From assembly GCA_030704615.1 (NCBI GenBank), contig CM060733.1, positions 26,724,001 through 26,788,000 of the forward strand: a stretch of DNA of 64,000 nucleotides. The letters run 5' to 3'. The stretch is from Takakia lepidozioides (Eukaryota; Streptophyta; Takakiopsida; Takakiales; Takakiaceae). The notes beneath the pieces are model-generated. The model was given only the letters and a program-made list of their open reading frames with translations. It searched no databases and was not told the DNA's origin. A program made the translations under genes and the position numbers. Below, piece after piece: positions 10,169-21,800 of this stretch (position 1 is its first letter; every line of letters begins with the position of its first letter).

Positions 10169-11104
10169 CATGAGACCGAAACATCTATACCTATACTGGG
10201 GTCCCGAAATGCCTATATGCATTAATGTGCCTCGACATCAATGTCAAGATTGTTTACAAAGAGAGTCGTCCTGATGTCCACCTACATTACACATTATGTT
10301 GACATTACAATAGACCTACTTTGCAAAATCGGGCAACATTACGTTGAACTACATTGGAGAGATACTCCAAATTTACTCGAGATTTGTGTGTGTGAGAGAT
10401 TCGCTCTAGGCGTATGTTTGTGATTTGCTCTAGGTGTGTGCGTGTGTGTCTGCAATTTTTAATTAATCATAGGTGTATGTGATTGTATGTTCTACTGATT
10501 TGCTCTAGGTGCGTTCATTGAGTTATACCTGGCCATGAGTCTGCTCCAACCTCACTCTCTTTAACCTGCAAACAAGGCAAACAACTGTCAATTGGTGGAC
10601 CAATGAAATCAAACAAAAGAAATTGAAATCAAACTCAACTCAAGATAATTAAAAACGAGTCATCTATTATACATACTGCAATATGGAATTGTGTTTGTAC
10701 CTCTATTTTATCTCTGTCCTGCGGAGATGTATTTGTTGTCCGTGTTGTTCATATGCAGCTCATGTTGCTCCTGTCCCTACTCAGCCTATTGGAGCTTAAA
10801 TTGCAGGGCTAAGGTTCTGAAACCCTTATTTTAATAAGTGCATGGACAAAGAGATAGAGAAGAAACATGGGCAAAGAGAGAGAGAGAAGAAACTTGAAAC
10901 CTGAAATCAGCATTAAGAAACCATAAAATACTCAAGGCGCCTTTGAACATCAAATAGACCTGAGATGAATAGAAAATTGCAATTGCCCTTGTATGTCATG
11001 AGTTCTTTCACCTGAGAGAAGCTCTCATCAAATCTGTCAAGGGTGTGTTTATATCTTTGTTTACCAACATTTAATGTCAAGACTCCCTCCTTTATTCCCA
11101 TCTC
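10169..11104. other. Gene-free spacer between the two Ty3 elements
   Basis: No convincing ORF. It holds one clear copy of the palindrome (10229-10249, CTCGACATCAATGTCAAG) and a degenerate one (11063-11083) right next to the 5' LTR of element 2. Three short repeats of GATTTGCTCTAGGTG type lie at about 10398, 10421 and 10497 in a GT-rich stretch. Confidence 0.5.
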
Positions 11105-11479
11105 TGTAACAAGGTAGAATGTAGAAGGTTCTAGATGGAGGAGGAAAGTTCCCTAGAAGTTTCCAGAATAATTAGGAATGATCATAAGAAATTTGACTTA
11201 AGGAAGTTTGACTTACGGCTCTCAAGTCAAACCTCTAATATATTCATATTATAGAGAGTAGGTCAAATCTTTGATAAAGTTATATTGTGGAGAATATGTC
11301 AAACCTAGGAAGATTGACTTTAGGAAGTTTTGACATGAGGCTCTCAAGTCAAACCTTTAAAATAATCATATTGTGAAGGGTATATAAACCTGTAATGAAA
11401 GCCTAGAAGGCATCGAGTTGTTTTGGGAAAAAGTTGAGAAGTACTTCTATTCTGGTTTGTGTAGAGCTTGGGTGTTACA
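11105..11479 (+). repeat. 5' LTR of chromovirus element 2
   Basis: Starts TGTAACAAGG and ends GGTGTTACA, so both ends carry the inverted TGTAACA / TGTTACA form. Compared with the 3' LTR it has an extra 15 bp, a tandem copy of AAGTTTGACTTA. Confidence 0.85.
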
Positions 11480-11480
11480 A

Positions 11481-11493
11481 TGGTATTAGAGCC
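11481..11493 (+). promoter_or_regulatory. Primer binding site (initiator tRNA-Met type)
   Basis: TGGTATTAGAGCC lies one base after the 5' LTR and matches the 3' end of plant initiator tRNA-Met (TGGTATCAGAGCC) with a single mismatch. It would prime reverse transcription. Confidence 0.8.
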
Positions 11494-11638
11494 CAGTCTT
11501 TCTTAAAGTTGGGAGTGAATACCTTCTTTAGGAGGATTCGATTAAGATGTTTTTTTTTAAAGATTTTTTGTTGTTAATATTTTTAAGTGTTGAATAGATA
11601 GTAGTGATGGTGCGTCATAATGATAGTATAAAAATTTT

Positions 11639-12121
11639 ATGGACTTAAATCAACCCCATTTCCGTGATTTTCCTTCGGAGTGCGAGTTTAAAATTATATG
11701 TCGTCATAAAGCAGAAATTAGAGATATGATAATACAGAGATTTGGAGAGGAACAATATCAAGAAGTGTTACAAAATCCACGACCTGTCGTCTTTTCTATA
11801 ATTAGAAATTGGAAGGTATACATATGTGTATATACATAGTTCATGGATCGAGGTAGACATTTTCCACCTAATTTTCCACCGCCAAATGTATTTAGTATCA
11901 ATGTGCGTGTCATCGACAAACATCATCTTGTAAGATTTTTAGTTGCAGAATTTGGAGTAGAATTCATGAACCTTGTCATGAGTTCAAACGTCCCTTTTAT
12001 ATTACCAATAGTCACGTACGGGATGGTGTGGGATTGCACTATTTACATATTGTATTATGATAAGAGAATAGAAATAGTATACATTAATTTTAGAAGACAA
12101 ACACTACGAAGGAATGAGTAG
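11639..12121 (+). pseudogene. Two small tandem-related ORFs in the leader of element 2
   Basis: ATG 11639 opens 66 codons to a TAG (11837-11839); two codons later ATG 11843 opens 92 codons to a TAG (12119-12121). Both lie in the same frame as gag, which follows four codons later. The two products look like two copies of one domain: each has HF near the start, then F-x-I, a helix ending in FG (IIQRFGEEQY / LVAEFGVEFM), an N-x-P or similar turn, and a hydrophobic strand ending YICVY or IYILYY. I do not know this domain, and chromoviruses do not normally carry extra ORFs before gag. Either a longer Gag with two amber codons or accessory ORFs. Confidence 0.5.
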
Positions 12122-12130
12122 TGGAGCAAG

Positions 12131-13105
12131 ATGGCGGACAATGAAGAAATGGTGGACAACGCACACACTACTCATCAAGCCAATGATCAGACGGTGTGGA
12201 TAATGGAGCGCTTACACGAATTGCAGAATGCTCTTGTCACGACCCAACAACAAAACAACGTGTTGATGAAAGAGCTTAAACAAGTGAGACAATCAGCCGC
12301 CCCGGGACTGGTTACTGATGGATCGGATACGTTACTGCAAAAGATGACCAAGACGTGCAAGGTCGAGCCGTATAAATGAAGTCGCGCCATGGGAGTGCTA
12401 GAAAGATGGATTTATCGAATGAATGTACATCTGTCATATTTCCCTACATCAAGCGATTTGGACCACGGAATGTTCATACGATCTTTTCTACTCGACAATG
12501 CTTCAACATGGTTACAGACATGGGAGAGAAGACAAATTGCAAAAGGAAAACATTTACTATGGAGCACCTTGAAAGCGAGACTGCTCCAACAATTCAAGGT
12601 AGTAGATGTTGTTACAACTGCTCGAATGAAACTATAGAATTTGGAACAACGCGGGAGTGTGCAAAATTACATTGAAGATTTTTTGAATTTTCAGGTCCAA
12701 ATCAAATACATAAGTCCTGCAGAAGCTTTAGATAACTTCAAAAGACGATTGAAGAAGAAAATTCAAGGAGAGGTAATTTTACGCAACCCGGTTGATGTTC
12801 ACGAAGCAATTTCATTGGCCCAAAAGATTGAAGGGATGCTACCAAGATCCGACGAAGGTATACACGTTCCATTGAACCAATACGGACCAACGCCTATGGA
12901 ACTTGGAAATCTTCGAAGACGTGATAACTTCCAATACTCTCAAAGAAATAGGTCGGGAATCAAATATGATGAAGATAACACACAGCGGCGAATGAAATTG
13001 AATGACAAGGATGTGACCTCCTCAACATTCTCATGAACAGAAGGACAAAGGGAAACTAGACAATGTTACAACTGTGGAAAATACGGATATCTTGCAGTCA
13101 ACTGC
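12131..13105 (+). pseudogene. gag of chromovirus element 2 (broken by stops in one frame)
   Basis: One frame runs from ATG 12131 through the Gag core (MNVHLSYFPTSSDL, STWLQTWERRQ, then GSVQNYIEDFLNFQVQ) to a zinc knuckle at 13064-13105. Stops in that frame are TGA 12377-12379, TAG 12635-12637 and TGA 13034-13036; no shift is needed. The zinc knuckle reads CYNCGKYGYLAVNC: its His is replaced by Tyr, one C-to-T change, so metal binding would be impaired even if translated. A glutamine-rich coiled coil (residues about 25-55) precedes the Gag core. Confidence 0.8.
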
Positions 13106-13299
13106 CGAAGTGGAAGGTACAATTGACAAACTTATCAACTCTTAATAGTTTAAGGAGATGAGAAGATAACGAACATCACAATGAGCAGGAAAACGAGGAC
13201 AACCAGTAAGTAGACCTCACGATCTTACTGGTTCTACAAAGAAGAGGAAAGACGAGGGGCCCTATAAGGAGAAGAGACAAATCAATCATGCGGGCAAGA

Positions 13300-16200
13300 A
13301 AGAGACGCAGTTAATTGTGGCAAATGGAACCTTGGAAGGTATTCATGTGAGAGTGTTGATAGACCCTGGGGCAATATAAAACTTCTTATCTAGAAAGGTT
13401 GCATTGAAACTAGGACTCCCCTTAGAAAAAGATGAAAGAGAGGTTGTAGAAATGTCAAATGGACATACAGAGGCCATTGAGACACTACCTAAAAACATAG
13501 AGTTGTCGATTGGTAAATATAGAGAAACCTTATAATGGCGAATGGTCAGACTGGTTCGATATGACGTAATATTAGGCATGCCTTGGATGGAATCTCACAA
13601 CCCTGAGCGTCGAAAGATCGTCAAAACCCAGAATTGAAAAATATGGGGAGATCGAGTGAGGACACCATATCGAAACCTATCATCATTTGTTATATGTACT
13701 ACAGCTATATGTAAGAAAGACTTATTATTTGTAGGTTTGATAAGAGACATGGAAAATCCGAAAAAAGACATGAGTGAGGTCCCTATAGAATTACAGAGTG
13801 TATTGAAAGAGTTCAAAGATGTTTTCCAGATGACCTACCAGCACGGCTTCCGCCAAAAGAAGAGTAAATCATAAGATTTAGGTTGTTCCAAGTAGTACTC
13901 ATTCTTGTAAAGTCCCTTATCGATTAGCAGCAAACGAGTTGGAAGAATGTAAGGCTCAAGTCGAGGACCTACTATCAAAAGACTTTATAAGACCAAATGT
14001 ATCCCCGTATGGAGCACCGGTGTTGTTTGTAAAAAAAAAAATGGAGCAATGCACATGTACATTGATTATCGAGCACTCAACCAGCAGACCGTGAAAAACA
14101 AATATCCGTTGCTACGCATGGACGATCTATTTGACCAACTGCGATGAACAAAATATTTTACGAAGCTTGATTTGAGGAGTAGATACAACCAAATTCGAGT
14201 CGTTGATGAAGATGTATATAAGACCACTTTCCGTACTAGGTATGAACTTTTTGAATACATGGTTATGCCATTTGGTCTCACTAATGCCCCAACCACATTC
14301 ATCAGCATCATGAATGATATCTTTCGTCCATTCTTAGATAGATTTGTGATAGTATTTTTAGATGATATTTTGATCTATAGTACCAGCCTTGTCGAGCATA
14401 GAAACCACCTCAAACAAGTAGTACAAGTTCTCCGTGAGAATCAGCTATATGCCAAAGCATCTAAATGTGAGTTTAGAAAACAAGAAGTAGATTATCTAGG
14501 GCATCGCGTGAGTAGAAAAAGAATTGAGGTAATGAGTAAGAAAATAGAAGCTATTCAGCAGTGGATAGCCCCTGAAGACATTACCCAATTAAGGAGTTGT
14601 CTTGGCATTACCGGATTCTACAGACGATTTGTACGGGCATTCTCAAAGATTGTCCAACCATTGACAAATCTTTTGGGCAAAAGAATTAGATTGAAGTGGG
14701 GTACAGAAGAGGAGTTAGCATTTCAGGCCTTGAAGGATGCGTTGCTTCATGTCCAGATCTTGAAATGGTATGATTCGACAAGACTAATCAAACTCTCGGT
14801 AGATGCGTCAGGCTCAACAGTGGGTAAGGTGTTATAACAAGAATGAGAAAACGGATGGCACCCAGTGACATATTTTTCTCGCAAATTGTTACATGCGAAA
14901 CAAAATTATCATACAACCAAACGAGAAGAATTGGCTATTGTTTTGGCTACAAAACATTGGAAGCACTATCTTAGAGACAAAGAGTTCATAGTGGAGACAG
15001 ACCATAAACCGTTGGTGTACGTGGAGGCACAGAAAGATCTATGGAAGAGACGGTTCGTTGGGCGGAGTGGCGACAACAATTTAACATGAAGATCGTCTGA
15101 ATGGAGGGAAAACGGCAATTGGCGGATGCAATGACAAGGATGCCGCACATGAACACATTGACAGAAATCAACATTCAACCCGATTGGTGGAACAAGATAG
15201 CGACGACGTCTAAAGATGATGTGGAGATCGTGGACGCAAAGTGACAGAAGTTCGAGGGTTAAGGAAGGTAAACTTTGGATCTCCAACCTGCATTGAAGAC
15301 AGAGGTTTTGTTTGAAGCTCATGATACGGCGATAGCAGGACATGTTGAAGTTGAAAAAAACATTCGAACAACTAAAACGAACATTTTATAGGCGGCGGAT
15401 GCGAGATGAGGTGGAGGCGTACGTTCGAAGTTGCATGAAATGTCAACAAAACAAGTCAACAAACCGCAAGCCAGCAGGTCTTTTACAACCACTACCAGTA
15501 CCAAACAGACGTTGTGAACATATAAGTATGGATTTAGTTTGTGAGTTACCTCAAACCTCATCGGGATACGACACTATAGTGGTCTTTGTAGACAAATTGA
15601 GTAAGATGATACACATCCGTCCTACTAGAAAATCCGTCACTGCACTTGAACTAGCTCGACTATATCTGGAAGCGGTCTATTCTCATCATCACTACAACAG
15701 ATCGCGGTATTTATGACTATATATATGCATATTCTGCAGTCATAAACGGTACATATAACTTCTATGACTGTAAGTCGTGCAAACCAAGTCAATATAATGA
15801 GTACAGGATGGTACGGTCCGGATGACTACAGTCATATAAACCAAGTGATATCTCTCACTGCAGTCATATATACCATACTGCAGCTGCCGCTGCCGCGCCA
15901 CGTGGCGAGGCGTAATTGATTAAAAAAATTAAATTAAATTAAAAAATTGAAAAAATAAAAACATATGTCAAACGCCGCGTCGCACCGCATGCCACGTGGC
16001 ATAATGCATTTTATAATAACGAAAAAACCACGTGGCAGTCCATCTAGGGTACCAAATGCTATCCCTAGCTCGCCTACTAACCCTATGGCCATCTTATCCA
16101 TTTGATTGTACTTAGAAGAGTTTGAACCTACAACCTCTTTACTATAAGAGTTATAGCTCACTACCTGTTCCAATACACCCATTAGTCATTCATATGATCA

Positions 16201-17455
16201 TATGGTGTTTTAATTGTATTATATATACTAAATTACAAAATCCCCAGTAGTCATCATGACTATGTAACCTCATCCATATACACTGTAGTCATGGAAATGA
16301 CTATGAATGGTGAGCTAAATTTGGTCAATTGTCGTTGACCAGTCTTCCGCCCATTCCGGAGCCATGTAGTCATACAGACGACTATTTAGATAGTCGTTCA
16401 TATGACTACAGTTGTATGAACGATTGCGGGAGGTCAATTTCATATAAAAACATGGTGCAGTCATGGTCAAAGTCATGAAAACCATGACTACCACGGTTTG
16501 GCAGTCATAACTACCGCGATCTGTTGTAGTGCATGGGCTATCTAAAGTTCTCATTACTGACAGGGGTATCCAATTTACTAGATTGTTTTGGAAAAGCTTA
16601 TTTGGTCTTTTTAAAACCAAATTAGCTATGTCAACAGCCTATCATCCGGAGTCAGATGGATAGACAGAGCAAACGAATAATATAATTGAAGATATGTTGC
16701 GGGCCTTTACGTTAGAAGAACAAGAAGAGTGGGATTGGTTATTACCATTAGTAGAATTTTCATACAATAATTCGGTCAACGCGTCAACGAAAGATTTTTT
16801 TTTTTTTTTATGTATGGTGAACACCCACATGTGCCAACAACTCTTACAAAGTTTAAGTTACCAAATGAGGAGTTATTCAAGGTAGCCGTGACTAACGCAT
16901 TTGTGCAACAAATTCGACGGGGAGTACGTCAAGCTAAAGAGAAGCTGATGGTTGCCCAAAATCGCAAAAAACAGTATGCAAATGCACGTCGACGGGATGA
17001 GGAGTTTGCAGTTGGGGATCAAGTGTGATTGTCTACAACCAATTTACACATCATTGGATCGCGAAAATTACGGGCACGGTTCATTAGTTTTTTTTCGATC
17101 ATTAAACGTATTGGAGCAGTAACATACAAGCTGGAGTTACCACCACATATGAAGATCCATCCGGTGTTTCACGTTTCTCTACTACGTTGTTACGAACCTC
17201 GACCATCAATATTCAACGATAATCAAGTACCACAACCTTTACCAGAGTTGATAGACGGAAATGAAGAGTGGGAGGTCGACCGTGTTCTGAAAAAACGCAC
17301 ATACAAACGAGGGCAACATGAGGTGTTGGAGTATTTGATTTTATGGAAATGATTTCCATTATATGAAGCTACCTGGGAACCGGTGCAAAATTTCGCAAAT
17401 GCTTAATTGGCAATTCAAGCTTTTGAAAATTCGAACAACGAGGACGTTGCTTTTT
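13300..17455 (+). pseudogene. pol of chromovirus element 2 with C-terminal chromodomain (broken)
   Basis: Protease near 13350 reads VLIDPGAI, with the catalytic DSGA changed to DPGA. Reverse transcriptase begins near 13970 and has a shift in an A-run at about 14030, a stop near 14143, and the catalytic FLDD at 14355-14366 inside a 221-codon open stretch (14172-14837). RNase H follows to about 15130. Integrase starts with the CxxC of its zinc finger (CMKC near 15436), has its first Asp in ISMDLV, and is then split by the CACTA insertion at 15690; it resumes at 16532 with ITDRGIQF. A TAG sits next to the catalytic Glu (DG-stop-TEQ). The last domain (about 17274-17407, EWEVDRVLKKRTYKRGQ ... YEATWEP) is a chromodomain. 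Confidence 0.85.
15690..16531. mobile_element. Non-autonomous CACTA (EnSpm-type) DNA transposon, 842 bp
   Basis: The ends are perfect inverted repeats for 20 bp, CACTACAACAGATCGCGGTA, with weaker pairing beyond. The element is flanked by a 3-bp duplication CAT (15687-15689 and 16532-16534). CACTA ends and a 3-bp duplication define the superfamily. Near both ends many copies of ATGACTRCAGTCAT-like motifs occur, as in the subterminal repeats bound by CACTA transposases. No transposase is encoded, so it would need a helper. Removing it rejoins the integrase frame of element 2, which proves the insertion. It also contains CCACGTGG-type palindromes near 15900 and 16030. Confidence 0.9.
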
Positions 17456-17470
17456 GAAAGAGGGGAGGAT

Positions 17471-17829
17471 TGTAACAAGGTAGAATCTAGAAGGTTCTAG
17501 ATGGAGGAGGAAAGTCCCTAGAAGTTTCCAGAATAATTAGGAAGGATCCTAAGAAGTTTGACTTAAGGCTCTCAAATCAAACCTCTAAGATATTCATATT
17601 ATGGAGAGTAGGTCAAATCTTTGATAAAGTTATATTGTGGAGAATATGTCAAACCTAGGAAGGTTGACTTTATGAAGCTTTGACATGAGGCTCTCAAGTC
17701 AAACCTTTAAAATAATCATATTGTGAAGGGTATATAAACCTGTAATGAAAGCCTAGAAGACATCGAGTTGTTTTGGGAAAAAATTGAGAAGTACTTCTAT
17801 TCTGGTTTGTGTAGATCCTGGGTATTACA
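17471..17829 (+). repeat. 3' LTR of chromovirus element 2
   Basis: Starts TGTAACAAGG immediately after a purine tract (GAAAGAGGGGAGGA) and ends GGTATTACA. Very similar to 11105-11479. Confidence 0.9.
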
Positions 17830-18145
17830 CTTTCCCTCCTTCTCTCTTTCTCTCAGGGCAGAAATCCCACCTTAGAACATCAAACAAAAGTTGAGAGGAA
17901 ATGAATATGCAGTTACCTCTAAGCCCCTACGCACAGATGTTTCAGGCAGCCCGCCCTCCAGCTCCCACTCCTGTAGTTCGATGGTAAGCTTCACAATTTT
18001 GTGCATGAGGTTACGAGTTCGATCCATCTGTTTGGTTTCCTATATAGGATGAGCTGTATAATTACTCCTATGTAGGTCATTTTGCCTTGTTTTGCACTTT
18101 CAACCTATAATAAGATATAGAAATTAGATAATATGTAACTGGGAG
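17830..18145 (+). repeat. Spacer with a tRNA-like (SINE-type) segment
   Basis: At 17972-17991 TGTAGTTCGATGGTAAGCTT resembles a tRNA A box, and at 18013-18025 ACGAGTTCGATCC a B box, with the spacing of RNA polymerase III promoters. No tRNA fold is evident, so a degenerate tRNA-derived SINE is likely. No other feature is seen here. Confidence 0.35.
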
Positions 18146-18805
18146 ATGGTGAGGAAGCATCGGAGAAACAATCTTGCATCAAGTCCGGTATTAAAAAGTA
18201 CATGGATTTTTGGAAAAATGACGTTATTGGACGATCAATATGGAAATATAATGAAACAATATGATCAATATTGGGCGGATATTCTTGAAGAACTTGATCT
18301 TCCGTTGGAGGAACCAAATGACGAACTTATCGAAGGATTTGGGCCAACAACAAAATGGGTCGAGCATCACATGAGAGACGATGTTCATAGACAATCTCAA
18401 GACGCATTGTCCGATAATGAAGACATTGTGGAACCGTATTGTGGGCCGAGATGTACCCGTTCGAAAATACCGTTGAATCCATTCAAGGATATTGAGAAGA
18501 GATTATTTGTCCTTGTTCGTCCAAATGATATGGAGACTTTTCCTGTTTGGATGGGAATGACAAAATCGTAAGTTGTACGAGACAGAGAAGATCGCAATTA
18601 CAAAAAGCTTCTTGTGGAGTGGTGGAGACCAAAGAAAGGGGGTAATCCTACGGATGCGGATAGATACAAAGATTGTTGGTCCAAAAATTGGGAGTTCAAC
18701 CCAATGCATCCCGCTCAGTGGATTCATGTGGACAATGCCACCGAGAAAAAATACGACAAAAACAAGCACAAAAAAAATAACTGCTCGAGAGGCGGACAAT
18801 GCTAG
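18146..18805 (+). pseudogene. Decayed ORF of unknown family with Trp-rich C-terminal part
   Basis: One frame runs from ATG 18146 to 18805 (about 219 codons) with a single TAA at 18569-18571, one C-to-T change from CAA. The N-terminal half has an acidic stretch (WADILEELDLPLEEPNDE). The middle reads FVLVRPNDMETFPVWMGMTK, and the C-terminal part has clustered Trp (LVEWWRPKKGG ... DCWSKNWEFNPMHPAQW). The middle resembles short modules that read a surface with aromatic residues, and the whole looks like the tail of a transposon-linked or chromatin protein, but I cannot name it. It lies next to the 3' LTR of element 2 in a repeat-rich setting. Confidence 0.4.
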
Positions 18806-18899
18806 AGCAAATGGAATCAGCAAATTGTCAAGATAATAAAAACTAAAACGGTATAAATGCAGACAACTCTCCAATTTTCTTGTTTTCTTGTAATGTTTT

Positions 18900-21800
18900 A
18901 AATCTCAATGACTTTGAATGATGGATAAAAAATAATTGTTCTACTCAATTATAATGTTGTTCATTCTTCTAGCCAAATTTGGACCACTTTCAATAAATTT
19001 TGTATGAATAAATTTTGTTAGAGTGGTTGGGATTTAAGAAAAAACCTTTTGCTGAGTAATACTTGCAAGTTTTCATATAATCTCCTAAACACTTTTCCAT
19101 TTTATTTTATTTTGGATTGGTTTGGATTTTTTAATGACATTTTTATAGATGCTAAATGTTACTCTTTCATAATATTTGTTTATTATCTAATATACTTTAG
19201 TTTAGCCTAAGCCCAATACCACAAAAATAGAAGTTTGACACTCGGAATTAATTGTTTTTCTAACTTTGAGGTTGCATACTAGAGTGGTTGGAATATTTAA
19301 TTGAAAATTTGTATAGGTCCTAAACACTCTCCCATCACCCCTATCATTTATACTTTTGCCGGAGACTTAACCCTATAGTCTTAACCCTATAGCCTAAAAC
19401 GTAGTTGCTACATTTGAAGCTCATTAAATTGTATTTTCCAGCTTACATGTATGACAGAGTCATCAAGATATTTACTTGGAAATTCTTACTCTTCCATATG
19501 TTTTTCTTATTTGAAGTACTTTTGTTTATCCGAAACCCTATACCGCAAAACCTCATTCAAATCAATTTTTGAGCTTTGGATATAATACAAATTACAATGG
19601 TTAGAATATTATATTGACTTGATTGTTGAATGTTTAAAAAAATTATAGGTCCTAAATATTCATGCATATTTTTATGCGGTTCATACTTTTATTTCTTATA
19701 AACTATATGCCCCTAAAACCTTATATCCATGTTTGAAGCTTCTTAACCCCTAAGTGTCAAAACGACCCAACTTGAGTCGGTTGGGTTTAGAAAACAGGTT
19801 GGTTATCCCTGAGGGTTAAGCCTGATGTGGGCCCAGATAAGCTCATTCGATTGGAAATCAAGTCAGGTATGATGTGGCATTTCTCAATTGGTCATATGAC
19901 CTGGAAATTGCCACGTGGAGGGCGTAGAGTCCGCCACACTCGTGATTTTGAGGCCACTTTCCACCATCTAACATGCCATGGGGATGACGTGGCAACTAGG
20001 GTCAGGTTAGGGTGAAATTCCATGCACCCCCATGGGAGGGTGGTGCGTCTCCCAACACCCTTTGTTGTGCCACTTACCCCCTAAATGGCACCCGCAGCCG
20101 ACCTGCCTCAGAGATCTCCATGCCTAATCCCCAAGCTGGAATCAATGGCAATGGTGGCTCTTGGCGTGGTTTGGTGTCAAATCTGTTGTTGTGGGGGGGG
20201 AGAGCGTGGGAGGAGACTCAATTGATGCGCAGCGGTGTGCAGATCGAGAGCTGCCTGGAGATGCTTCCGTCCACTTTTGTGAAATCCTGCGAGTTTTGTT
20301 TTTCCGTCATGAAAACCGGGACACATTTCCGGCATGGGTGGCCCATGAACGCGTAGGGTGGGTGACCCCAAAACCCAAACCTGGGTAGGGGGGTGGACAT
20401 GCCTTGGGAGGGGTGGAGGCCTAATCAATTTAGGGACGCGTAGAATGAGGCACCCCCTAAAACCCTCCACAAGAGAGGGCTACTGCCCAAAAATTATAGG
20501 CCCACATAGGTGCAATTGCAAGTCTCATAGGCAGGGGGTAAAACGACCTAGTAGGAGACTCAGATTGGCCCGAAATGTTTTTGCGAAAAAACCATACCCA
20601 CCCACAACATTCCCACCGGAGCGATTGCCAAATGAATGGCTCAAACATCTTCCTCAATTTTCTGAACAAATCTTTTTGTCTGCCCGAAGGAAAATCCCAA
20701 ATTTGACCCCCCATTTTTAGCATACAAAGCAGCCCACCTGAGATTATGTCAGAAAAAGATGAAATTTGCAGGGAAGGTGTCTTATATGACAGGGCACCAG
20801 ATTCTGGAGAGTGTCATGTCAGAACAGTTTGCAGATGGGAAATTCGATAGAAAAAGCACTTTGTTTTTCCCTATTTACTTCATGTTTTTTTTTCTTGCAC
20901 CACTTTAGACATTATATTCTTTGGATCTGCTGGTTAAATTTAGACAGGGATTTTTGTGGTCGTAGGTGGGGTAGTTGAGAGTATATTCCAATGGTTAGTT
21001 TTACAGGGCCTTAGTAAATCTCAAGATATAAATGTATTAGAGGGCCAGGGTCCAATTTTTGAGGTCTTGGCAAAAATTGGCCCTTGTCCTTTAGGGGTTA
21101 AGAAAACAAATTCCTACTTTGGAATACAATGCATTCAAGGTTGGGATAGTTGATTGAAAGTTTTTATAGGTTCCATACACTGTTGTTGTTTTTTGAAAGT
21201 TTTTATAGGACCTCGAACACAAACTGTCTCTTCCATATTAGTTTCTTATTGATAATTTTGTCTGCCTCATATCCATGTTTGAAGCCCAAGTCCCGTTTTT
21301 GTTTTTTTTTGTTTTTTTTTCCTCCCATTTCTCAAATTTTCAGCTTTGGGGTACAATAGTGTGGGGACGTGGTCGGAACAAATTTTAATCCCAACATGTA
21401 TAAGATTGAATTAGCTCATTAAAACAATTGCTTAGTACTACTTGGGAGCAATTTTGTATGGAACTTCCTTATAAGCACTTTTCACCCATTTGTTAGATTG
21501 AATAGATTGTGTTTTTTTTTTTTTTTTTTTTTTTTTTTTGGCTAGTACTAAGCTTTGGGGACTTAGTCTATAGAATTTTATGATATTTAATTGAGAGATT
21601 TTATATGTCTTAATTACTCTTGTCAATTTTTTTTGTCATTGAATAGTACTAAATTTGCTTACCCTAAATCCTGTATGTCACCCTAATTTTTTTTTTGATT
21701 GTTTGAAGCTCATTATTCTTTTTCCCCCATTGACTCACTTTTAATAAGATAAAGTGGTCTGGATTTTTAATTGATATTTTTGTAGATCCTAAGTTCCATA

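Larger units (their letters stand above)
11105..17829 (+). mobile_element. Chromodomain Ty3/gypsy element (chromovirus), complete but dead, with nested CACTA element
   Basis: The element has paired LTRs (11105-11479 and 17471-17829), a PBS just inside the 5' LTR, a gag-pol region ending in a chromodomain, and a polypurine tract (about 17455-17470) directly before the 3' LTR. The chromodomain places it in the chromovirus branch of Ty3 elements, whose chromodomains direct insertion to heterochromatin. Coding is ruined by stops, shifts and an 842-bp DNA transposon inside the integrase. The LTRs differ by a 15-bp duplication and scattered substitutions. The flanks (ATCTC before, CTTTC after) show no target duplication, so one end may have been altered. 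Confidence 0.9.

Noticed and set aside
19827-20723. Several overlapping ORFs of 60-120 codons inside the TTAA insert
   Set aside because: Open in both strands at once because of GC-rich sequence; no domain or splice signals.
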